A stretch of 7,759 bases of DNA, from contig CAAFQT010000055.1 of NCBI GenBank assembly GCA_900765185.1, forward strand, positions 1-7,759, read 5' to 3'. Shown here one piece after another: positions 1-4,966 of this stretch. The stretch is from an uncultured Collinsella sp. Lineage in GTDB: Bacteria > Actinomycetota > Coriobacteriia > Coriobacteriales > Coriobacteriaceae. The position numbers and the translations under genes are program-made. Position 1 is the stretch's first letter; every line of letters begins with the position of its first letter. The notes below the pieces were generated by a model. The model ran no database searches. It was not told the DNA's origin and saw nothing but the letters and a program-made list of their open reading frames with translations.

Positions 1-1
1 C

Positions 2-871
2 AAACGCGCGGGGAGGAAGAGCTACCGCACGAACGGCGTCGGGATAATCGACGCCAGGCACGTGAGGCTGCCAAAGCTGGGGACCGTCAGGGCGCGGGTG
101 AGCCGTCCCGTGGAGGGGCGCGTCCTGTCCGCGACGGTCAAGCAGGTGCCGAGCGGCAAGTACTACGTGGCGATATGCTGCGCGGACGTCCCCGCCACGG
201 ACGCGCCGGCCCCGACCGTCGGGTTCCTGGGAGTCGATGCGGGAATACACGACATAGCCACCTGCTCCACGGGGGAGCGCCTGCCCAACCCCAAAAACCT
301 GCAAAGGAGCGAGAGGAGGCTGGCGCGGGAGCAGCGGCGGCTCTCGCGCAAGCGGAAGGGCTCCGCAAATCGCGCCAGGCAGCGTGTCAGGGTCGCGCGG
401 GCGCACGAGAAGGTTGCCAACCGGCGGAAGGACGCCCTGCACAAGTTCACGACGCATGCGGTGGGAGAAAGCCAAAACATCGCGGTCGAGGACCTGAACG
501 TCAGGGGCATGCAGAGGAACCGCCGCCTCGCCAAGGCCGTGGGCGATGCCGCCATGTCGGAGCTGGCGCGCCAGCTCGAGTACAAATGCGCATGGTCGGG
601 GCGCGGCTTCGTAAGGGTGGGCAGGTTCTATCCGTCCAGCAAGACGTGTTCCGCATGCGGTTACGTCTACAGGGGACTGACGCTGGCCGAACGGGTATGG
701 GACTGCCCCGCGTGCGGCATGCGTCACGACCGCGACCTGAACGCCGCCGTCAACATCGCCCGCGAGGGAAGGAGAATCCTGGAAGGTACCGCAGGGCATG
801 CGGGAACCGCGGCAGACGCCGCAAACGCTTGTGGAGAGGGCGTAAGACCTACGGCTGCATGCGCAGTCTAG
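2..871 (+). CDS. tnpB: TnpB RNA-guided nuclease (OrfB family), 5'-truncated by window edge
   Basis: TnpB is the transposon-encoded ancestor of Cas12, an RNA-guided DNA endonuclease that helps retain the element at its donor site. The frame is open from base 2, so the GTG at 62 is not the true start; the N-terminal domain lies off the window. Numbering from that GTG, the RuvC-like core is complete: Asp59 in GVDAGI, Glu143 in VEDLNV and Asp225 in HDRDLNAAVNI. A four-cysteine zinc ribbon has CSACG (Cys196, Cys199) and CPACG (Cys215, Cys218). The arginine-rich helical stretch at about 81-125 is typical of the family. The catalytic core therefore looks intact. The extreme C-terminus ends at a TAG at 869-871, but tail-like residues (QSRQFSVKQESPGFSHGE) continue in another frame through the right-end hairpin. 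This suggests a small frameshift in the dispensable tail. AGG arginine codons are abundant, unlike in the chromosomal genes here. Confidence 0.93.
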   Translation, partial: KRAGRKSYRTNGVGIIDARHVRLPKLGTVRARVSRPVEGRVLSATVKQVPSGKYYVAICCADVPATDAPAPTVGFLGVDAGIHDIATCSTGERLPNPKNLQRSERRLAREQRRLSRKRKGSANRARQRVRVARAHEKVANRRKDALHKFTTHAVGESQNIAVEDLNVRGMQRNRRLAKAVGDAAMSELARQLEYKCAWSGRGFVRVGRFYPSSKTCSACGYVYRGLTLAERVWDCPACGMRHDRDLNAAVNIAREGRRILEGTAGHAGTAADAANACGEGVRPTAACAV

Positions 872-940
872 GCAATTCTCGGTGAAGCAAGAATCCCCTG
901 GCTTTAGCCATGGGGAGTGTCAAATAATGGTGGGCACGCA
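790..940 (+). ncRNA. Putative omegaRNA (reRNA) scaffold and guide of the tnpB element
   Basis: In this family the TnpB guide RNA comes from the 3' end of the tnpB transcript and the right end of the element. The guide is the flanking DNA immediately downstream. By that rule the scaffold would cover the tnpB 3' end and the hairpin at 894-916, and the guide would begin at 924, just after TCAA (starting ATAATGGTGGGCACGC). The hairpin and the element end are visible. The 5' limit at about 790 and the guide length are guesses from known systems; no promoter or processing site can be read from the sequence. Confidence 0.35.
894..916 (+). repeat. IS200/IS605 right-end subterminal hairpin
   Basis: TCCCCTGGC (894-902) pairs with GCCATGGGGA (907-916) around a TTTA loop, with a single bulged T at 911. 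It lies 23 bases after the tnpB stop codon and three bases before TCAA. In this IS family such hairpins are recognised as single strands by the TnpA Y1 transposase, and they form the 3' stem of the TnpB guide RNA. The bulged base is a usual feature of these recognition hairpins. Confidence 0.82.
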
Positions 941-962
941 AACGATTGGAGAGCGCATACCT

Positions 963-1532
963 ATGTCACAAAGCCAGAAAAAAGAAGCCATCGCCCAGGC
1001 GGCCGAGCAGGAGCTCGCATCGCTTGCGGGTCGTGGCGTGCGCATCGCAGGCAACGCGTGCTCGCCGATTGTGCTGGTAAAAGGCGATTTGGATGAGGCC
1101 GAGCGCTCGGGCGGCGAGCTTGCCGCAGGCGCGGATGGCGCGGCGCTGCGTAAGGCGCTCGGGGCCATCGGTTATGCGCCCGAGGATTTTTGCGTGCTGG
1201 CAAGCGTCGCCGGTGCGGGCGACGGAACGGTGGCGGTGGGCCATGCCCTGCCGTGCGAGCTGTTCCGCGAGGCGCTCGAGGCGCTGGACCCCGAGGCGGT
1301 GCTGTTGCTGGATGATCGTGCGGCCGATACCATGCGCGAGACCTATGCCGATATGCTCGTGGCGATCGACGACTTCGACACCGCCATACTCAAGCCCGGC
1401 CTGGTCGCCCATGTGCAAGGGCGCCGCGTGCTCGCGCTCGACGGCTTTGAGGCGGCGCTCACCGACAAGGCCGCCAAGCAGCGCATGTGGGCCTACATTA
1501 AACAGCTGACTCCGGCCGCCGCGCCGCTGTAG
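963..1532 (+). CDS. Uracil-DNA-glycosylase-like protein lacking catalytic motifs (hypothetical)
   Basis: This is a 189-residue soluble protein with no signal peptide or membrane segment. I chose the ATG at 963 because GGAGAG (948-953) lies nine bases upstream; the frame stays open to 882 only by reading through transposon sequence. I do not recognise a named family with certainty. The layout resembles family 4/5 uracil-DNA glycosylases. IVLVKGDLDEAERSGGELAAG (residues 36-56) sits where those enzymes have VGEAPG followed by a segment rich in Gly and acidic residues. ALRKALGAIG (61-70) matches the LLdrmLaaiG helix. RVLALDGFEAAL (155-166) followed by K172 and W176 matches the vlaLpHPSAllr...K...W segment. 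The catalytic GE-P-G and HPS elements are replaced, so glycosylase activity is unlikely. It has Cys33, Cys77 and Cys98, not an obvious four-cysteine iron-sulphur set. The adjacent IS probably separates it from its original promoter. Confidence 0.8.
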   Translation: MSQSQKKEAIAQAAEQELASLAGRGVRIAGNACSPIVLVKGDLDEAERSGGELAAGADGAALRKALGAIGYAPEDFCVLASVAGAGDGTVAVGHALPCELFREALEALDPEAVLLLDDRAADTMRETYADMLVAIDDFDTAILKPGLVAHVQGRRVLALDGFEAALTDKAAKQRMWAYIKQLTPAAAPL

Positions 1533-1552
1533 CGGACCGGCGCTGGCAAGGT

Positions 1553-1566
1553 GGCCCCGGCGGGCC
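1553..1566. terminator. Weak GC hairpin between convergent genes
   Basis: GGCCC pairs with GGGCC around a four-base CGGC loop in the 60-bp gap between two convergent stop codons (1532 on plus, 1593 on minus). The position suits a bidirectional terminator. However, neither strand has a U-tract after the stem and the stem is only five base pairs, so this may be chance in GC-rich DNA. Confidence 0.2.
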
Positions 1567-1592
1567 GAGCATGCCGGCAGCTTGTCGCGTCC

Positions 1593-2870
1593 CTACATCA
1601 CGGCACGCAGCTCAAATCGGTCGCCGTTAATGCGGAACTGGCAGTTGCCGTTCATGCGCTCCACGGCAAGTTTGATGCTCCTGGTGCCAAAGCCGTGGCC
1701 CGCATGCCGGGTCACGGGCATGCCGTCGACCATGCGCGGCGCGCGGTCAAACGTGTTGGAAACTAACAGCAGCAGCTGGCCGTCCTCTAATCGCAGGTCA
1801 AAGTCAACGAATCGCTTTCCTTGGGGTGCGGCGCTTGCGGCGGTGATAGCGTTTTCCAAGGCATTTGAGAGCACGCTAAACAGGTCGGCGTCACCTACGT
1901 GGATGGTTTCGGGTACGGCGGCGCGCAGGTTGGCGGTAATGCCGTTTCTATTGATATCGGAGTTAAATGACGAAAGCGCGATGTTTACGGTCTCGTTGGC
2001 GCAGAAGCGGCGTACGGCGGTGCGGTCGCCGGCTTCGCAGAGTTCGTCGATGCGTTTGAGTGCCTCGTCGGTGTGCCCCTCCTCAATTAAAGCGGCCAGG
2101 CCGCGTAGGAAGTGGCGCATGTCGTGGCGAAGAATTGACAGCTCGCGCCCAGATTGACGCCAGGCCTCGAGCTCTTTGATGGCGGCGCTGTCGCGGGTTT
2201 CGAGCATCCAGCGCTCTCGCTCGGCGGTTTCCTTTTCTTCGTATTCGCGCAGGTAAACGGCAAGGAACATAAGATAGAAGGCACAGAGCGCAAATGCCAA
2301 AAACTCAACCGTCACCACCGAGCCCGAGTGGAACAGTGTGGTGTAGACGTTGGTGGCATAGTCAAAGACGTAATAGACGAGCGGCAGGATTAAAAGGATG
2401 CCCAGCTCGGTGGTGCTTTTAATCGCCAAGCGCGGACCGATGTCGCCGGCCCAATGCAACAGGACGGCAAAGACGGCGAGTGTGGTCGCGATGCGCGCCA
2501 GATAGTACGCGATCTGCGAATCGGTTGCGGCAAAGGCGGCGATGCCCATCCAATTGCTGAACTGGCAGCTCAGATAAGCACTCGTAATGCCGAGCGCGGC
2601 AAGCAGCGGGCTCAGGCGGTAGCGCGCACACAAATAGATGATGAGCGGCAGATGCACGACGAGCGGATATACCTGGCGGGCGAAAAGCTCTCCGCCGACG
2701 GCATTGGCGAGGCCAAATGCGCATCCGGTTACGGCACCGACCAGCACCAGTTCAAGCGCATGACGCCGGTTGATCTCGATACCGCACAGCGCCGCCGAGG
2801 CAAAGACGCCAAAGAGCAGCGTCGTGGCGTGGTGGATTGCCCAAAGGACCATTTCGACCGAGGAGACCAT
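1593..2870 (-). CDS. AgrC-like GHKL-family sensor histidine kinase
   Basis: This 425-residue membrane sensor kinase should phosphorylate the LytTR regulator encoded just upstream. The N-terminal part (about 7-206) contains six or seven hydrophobic segments, near 7-29, 39-60, 68-82, 88-112, 120-142, 155-173 and 185-206. A charged, coiled-coil-like linker follows (207-245). The phosphoacceptor is His249 in ILRHDMRHF, the H-box style of AgrC/ComD kinases. The ATP-binding domain has the N-box SNALENAI (335-342) and a G-box GHGFGTRSI (391-399), characteristic of the HATPase_c_5 group. The ATG at 2870-2868 overlaps the regulator's TGA by one base (TGATG), so translation is coupled. A GGGAGA on the minus strand lies about five bases upstream. 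In relatives the sensor binds a peptide pheromone, but no agrB- or agrD-like gene is visible here, so the ligand is unknown. Confidence 0.9.
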   Translation of the reverse strand: MVSSVEMVLWAIHHATTLLFGVFASAALCGIEINRRHALELVLVGAVTGCAFGLANAVGGELFARQVYPLVVHLPLIIYLCARYRLSPLLAALGITSAYLSCQFSNWMGIAAFAATDSQIAYYLARIATTLAVFAVLLHWAGDIGPRLAIKSTTELGILLILPLVYYVFDYATNVYTTLFHSGSVVTVEFLAFALCAFYLMFLAVYLREYEEKETAERERWMLETRDSAAIKELEAWRQSGRELSILRHDMRHFLRGLAALIEEGHTDEALKRIDELCEAGDRTAVRRFCANETVNIALSSFNSDINRNGITANLRAAVPETIHVGDADLFSVLSNALENAITAASAAPQGKRFVDFDLRLEDGQLLLLVSNTFDRAPRMVDGMPVTRHAGHGFGTRSIKLAVERMNGNCQFRINGDRFELRAVM

Positions 2871-3592
2871 CAGTGTCTCCCACCCTCAAAGCGCGCCGCA
2901 AAGTAGGCGTCTTGGAATCCCTGCTTGCAACTGCGCGAAAGCGGGATGCACGCGCCCGAGCGCATGACGATGTCCGTGCGGTCAAAGTGATCGATATTGC
3001 GCAGGTTGACCTGGTAGCTGCGGTGGCATTTAAAGAAGACTGCGTTTTGCTCCAAGCGGTCCTCGACGCTGCGGAACGACTCGAGTGCCTCGATATCGCG
3101 TCCGTCGCGCAGGTGGAAGACCACGTGCTTGTTGCGCGCCTCGGCATATTCGATGTCGGACAGGCGCAGGGCGTGGTAGCCAAAGGAAGTTTTGATCACG
3201 AGCTCGTCGGTTGCCGCCGGGCGCATGCTCGAAAGCTCGTCGAGTAACTGCGCCAGGCGTTCGTAAGTCACGGGCTTGAGCAGATAGTCGAAGGCGCGGA
3301 CCTCGTAGGATTCCAGCGCGAACTCGGGCGACGAGGTGAGGAACACCAGGCGCACGGCGGTGTCGGCCTGGCGCAGTTCGCGTGCGGTGTCCATGCCGTT
3401 GACGAGCGGCATGATCATGTCGAGCAGAATGATGTCGGCGCGCGATGCGGCATGGCGGGCCAGCAGGTCCTCGCCGCGTGTGACGAGCGCAACATCGACC
3501 GCCGTGCCCGTCTCGGTCGACCAACGGTCGATCATCCGGTGCAGTCTATCTAGAAAAGCGACATCATCGTCGCAGGCAATAATCTTGAGCAT
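2870..3592 (-). CDS. LytTR-family response regulator (AgrA/LytR type)
   Basis: This is a 240-residue cytoplasmic transcription regulator, first gene of a two-gene operon with the histidine kinase. The receiver domain (about 1-120) has the acidic pocket Asp8-Asp9-Asp10, the phosphoacceptor Asp58 in ILLDMIMP, the switch Thr86 in FLTSS and Lys106 in LLKPV. The LytTR DNA-binding domain (about 132-235) includes YAEARNKHVVFHL and the family signature HRSYQVNLRNID. LytTR proteins usually bind paired short direct repeats near the promoters they control. The ATG at 3592-3590 is preceded on the minus strand by AAGGGGG, about five bases away. No convincing promoter for this operon was found in the region upstream. 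Regulated genes cannot be read from this window. The family call is firm; the pathway is not known. Confidence 0.93.
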   Translation of the reverse strand: MLKIIACDDDVAFLDRLHRMIDRWSTETGTAVDVALVTRGEDLLARHAASRADIILLDMIMPLVNGMDTARELRQADTAVRLVFLTSSPEFALESYEVRAFDYLLKPVTYERLAQLLDELSSMRPAATDELVIKTSFGYHALRLSDIEYAEARNKHVVFHLRDGRDIEALESFRSVEDRLEQNAVFFKCHRSYQVNLRNIDHFDRTDIVMRSGACIPLSRSCKQGFQDAYFAARFEGGRH

Positions 3593-3607
3593 TCGGCCCC
3601 CTTAAGT

Positions 3608-3625
3608 AGTTCGATTTTGCCACAT
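3608..3625. repeat. Direct repeat copy 1: AGTTCGA-3 nt-TGCCACAT
   Basis: AGTTCGA (3608-3614) and TGCCACAT (3618-3625) recur in the same order and orientation at 3753-3776. The gap is three bases here and nine there. This copy lies 16 bases upstream of the response regulator start codon, so it would fall in that gene's leader or promoter. Confidence 0.55.
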
Positions 3626-3752
3626 CGGGTACGCGCCGCTTGCGGGGGTGCGGACCGTTTGCGCCCCACGGCGTGCAACTCGCGCCAAGCGGTATTGCGG
3701 TGGCGAAAGATGCCTCCTGCGCCATCGAGAGCTCAGCTATCCTCAGCTTGCC

Positions 3753-3776
3753 AGTTCGAATATGGACCTGCCACAT
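3753..3776. repeat. Direct repeat copy 2: AGTTCGA-9 nt-TGCCACAT
   Basis: This is the second copy of the paired words (AGTTCGA 3753-3759, TGCCACAT 3769-3776), about 145-151 bases from the first and 24 bases from the nad operator. The six-base difference in gap argues against simple recent duplication. TGCCACAT also occurs once more in the nadA-nadB spacer hairpin (4940-4947). Confidence 0.55.
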
Positions 3777-3799
3777 GATTGAATCTTTATTTCAACTTT

Positions 3800-3843
3800 A
3801 CACCTAGGTTTACAGCTGTCTTGTCAGCTGTAAACCTAGGTGT
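3800..3843. promoter_or_regulatory. Perfect 19-bp inverted repeat; probable NiaR operator of the nad operon
   Basis: The left arm ACACCTAGGTTTACAGCTG (3800-3818) is matched perfectly by CAGCTGTAAACCTAGGTGT (3825-3843) across the six-base spacer TCTTGT. Each arm is itself built from smaller parts. TTTACACCT (3797-3805) and TTTACAGCT (3809-3817) form a 12-bp-spaced repeat, and the right half repeats this in inverse (3826-3834 and, less exactly, 3838-3846). That gives up to four half-sites. Because niaR is the last gene of the operon and NiaR repressors control NAD genes in related bacteria, I infer this is its operator. The site overlaps the promoter, so transcription should start downstream of it and it should act as DNA, not as an RNA hairpin. 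Confidence 0.82.
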
Positions 3844-3849
3844 CATACT
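3821..3849 (+). promoter_or_regulatory. Probable sigma-A promoter of nadA-nadB-nadC-niaR
   Basis: TTGTCA (3821-3826) matches the -35 consensus at five of six bases. CATACT (3844-3849) matches the -10 at four of six. The spacer is exactly 17 bases. The -35 lies mostly in the loop of the palindrome and the spacer is filled by its right arm. The predicted start is near 3856, giving a leader of about 29 bases before the nadA ATG. Repressor bound to the palindrome would cover the whole promoter. Confidence 0.62.
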
Positions 3850-3884
3850 AAAGCCCCAAGATTCGCCAAAAGAGAGGGGCCTTG

Positions 3885-4910
3885 ATGGCACAGAGCGCGA
3901 ACATGGATGCGTCGGAGCTTGCACGCGATATCGCGGCCGGCCTGGCATCGGCAACGACGGCAACGGAGCGCGCGGCACTGGTGCCCGCAGAGCTCGTCGA
4001 GGCCATTCAGCAGCTAAAAACCCAACGTGACGCGGTGATCCTGGCGCACTATTACGTGGCGCCCGAGGTGCAGGCCGTGGCTGATTACGTCGGCGACAGC
4101 TTCTACCTGGCAAAGCTCGCCAAGAGCCTGCCGCAGCAGACTATCGTGCTGTGCGGCGTGGAGTTTATGGGCGAGAGCGCCAAACTGCTCAATCCCACTA
4201 AGACCGTGCTGCTGCCCGAGCCGGGCGCGGACTGCCCCATGGCGCACATGGTCAAGCGCGAGACAGTCGATGCAGCGCGCGCCGAGTACGGTGACGACCT
4301 TGCCGTGGTCTGCTACGTCAACTCCACGGTCGAGATCAAGAGCTGGAGCGACGTGTGCGTCACCAGCTCCAACGCCGTTAAGATCGTGTCCGAGCTGCCG
4401 CAGCAGCATATCCTGTTCATTCCCGACCAAAACTTGGGCCGCTTCGTAGCCGAGCAGGTGCCGCAAAAGCACGTCATCCTCAACAACGGCTACTGCCCGC
4501 GCCATCACATCATCACCGTCGAGCAGATCGTCGACGCGACGGAGGCCCACCCCGACGCGCTCGTGCTGGCGCACCCCGAGTGCAAGGCCGACGTCCTGGC
4601 CGAGGCCGACTACATCGGCTCCACCGCCGGCATTATCAAGTACGCCGAGGAGTCCGACGCGAGCGAGTTCATTATCGTGACGGTTCGCGGCGTGCTCTAC
4701 GAGCTCGAGCGCCGCTGCCAGGGCACCGGCAAGAAGTTCTACTTCCCCGCGGTGCAGCCCACCTGCGTCAACATGGACCTCATCACGCTCGAAAAGCTCG
4801 TGCGCTGCCTGGAGACGGGCGAGGGCGAGGTGCAGATCGGCGTCTCGGACGAGGCGGCAGACCAGGCCAAGCTCACGCTCGACCGTATGCTCGAGTACGC
4901 AGCGCGCTAG
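3885..4910 (+). CDS. nadA: Quinolinate synthase NadA
   Basis: This cytoplasmic [4Fe-4S] enzyme condenses iminoaspartate with dihydroxyacetone phosphate to make quinolinate, the second step of NAD synthesis from aspartate. The protein has 341 residues. Family blocks run in order: ILAHYY (52-57), GDSFYLA (70-76), LCGVEFMGESAKLLNP (89-104), YVNSTVEIKSWSD (144-156), FIPDQNLGRF (178-187), NNGYCPRHH (200-208), LAHPEC (228-233), GSTAGII (245-251) and QPTCVNMDLITLEKL (291-305). The three expected cluster ligands are Cys90, Cys204 and Cys294. Tyr144 and His230/Glu232 fit known catalytic positions. About 35 residues precede the conserved core. I prefer the ATG at 3885 to the TTG at 3882 because AGGGG (3875-3879) leaves five bases before ATG but only two before TTG. 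It is the first gene of the operon, directly behind the probable NiaR operator. Confidence 0.96.
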   Translation: MAQSANMDASELARDIAAGLASATTATERAALVPAELVEAIQQLKTQRDAVILAHYYVAPEVQAVADYVGDSFYLAKLAKSLPQQTIVLCGVEFMGESAKLLNPTKTVLLPEPGADCPMAHMVKRETVDAARAEYGDDLAVVCYVNSTVEIKSWSDVCVTSSNAVKIVSELPQQHILFIPDQNLGRFVAEQVPQKHVILNNGYCPRHHIITVEQIVDATEAHPDALVLAHPECKADVLAEADYIGSTAGIIKYAEESDASEFIIVTVRGVLYELERRCQGTGKKFYFPAVQPTCVNMDLITLEKLVRCLETGEGEVQIGVSDEAADQAKLTLDRMLEYAAR

Positions 4911-4913
4911 AAC

Positions 4914-4948
4914 AATGTGACATGAGGGGCAGTCCCTTATGCCACATT
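4914..4948. repeat. REP-like hairpin in the nadA-nadB spacer
   Basis: AATGTGACATGAGGG (4914-4928) pairs with CCCTTATGCCACATT (4934-4948) around GCAGT. There is one A-C mismatch, and a G-U pair if transcribed. It starts three bases after the nadA stop and fills most of the 56-bp spacer. No U-tract follows, so it is not a standard terminator. The AATGTG...GGG-CAGT-CCC...CACATT design resembles, from memory, short intergenic palindromes that recur in Coriobacteriia and clostridial genomes. That relationship cannot be tested from one window. It could also stabilise the nadA message or adjust the ratio of NadA to NadB. Confidence 0.65.
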
Positions 4949-4966
4949 ACAAGGGAGAGGATTCCT

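Larger units (their letters stand above)
1..923 (+). mobile_element. IS200/IS605-family element, right portion (left end outside window)
   Basis: This is the right part of an IS200/IS605 (IS1341-type) element. It contains most of a tnpB gene, then a right-end hairpin (894-916), then TCAA at 920-923. TCAA is the known right-end cleavage tetranucleotide of IS608-type elements. I infer that the element ends at 923, because the sequence after it includes the ribosome binding site and start of an unrelated gene. These elements move as single strands through a TnpA Y1 transposase and leave no target duplication. No tnpA is visible; it may lie to the left or be absent, as in many tnpB-only copies. 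The element is rich in AGG and ATA codons, unlike the genes to its right, which fits recent acquisition. Confidence 0.8.
3593..3884. other. Divergent intergenic region between the two-component operon and nadA
   Basis: These 292 bases separate two divergent operons. They hold a pair of interrupted direct repeats (3608-3625 and 3753-3776), the large nad operator palindrome (3800-3843) and the nad promoter (3821-3849). The middle, about 3626-3750, is GC-rich with no feature I can support. A 70-codon minus-strand open frame runs through it into the regulator gene, but it lacks a ribosome binding site and I do not regard it as a gene. Confidence 0.7.

Noticed and set aside
175..885. 236-codon plus-strand frame overlapping tnpB
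   Set aside because: It is an out-of-frame, Arg/Gly-rich shadow of tnpB, which carries all family motifs in its own frame.
882..962. Start of the UDG-like gene at GTG 882
   Set aside because: This would translate the transposon's right-end hairpin. The ATG at 963 has a GGAGAG ribosome binding site outside the IS.
3564..3776. 70-codon minus-strand open frame in the divergent intergenic region
   Set aside because: It has no ribosome binding site, overlaps the start of the response regulator in another frame, and has no hydrophobic leader or processing motif that would support a pheromone precursor.
3800..3843. Palindrome upstream of nadA as a terminator or riboswitch stem
   Set aside because: The predicted transcription start lies downstream of the palindrome, no U-tract follows, and the symmetry is perfect at DNA level. 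A protein operator explains it better.
4014..4574. 186-codon minus-strand frame opposite nadA
   Set aside because: It is an antisense shadow with a His/Val/Asp/Gly-rich composition and no supporting start signal.
4580..4966. Upstream extension of the nadB frame into nadA
   Set aside because: The extra codons give Arg/Gly-rich nonsense overlapping the conserved C-terminal half of NadA. The GTG at 4967 has a good ribosome binding site and directly precedes the FAD-binding fold.
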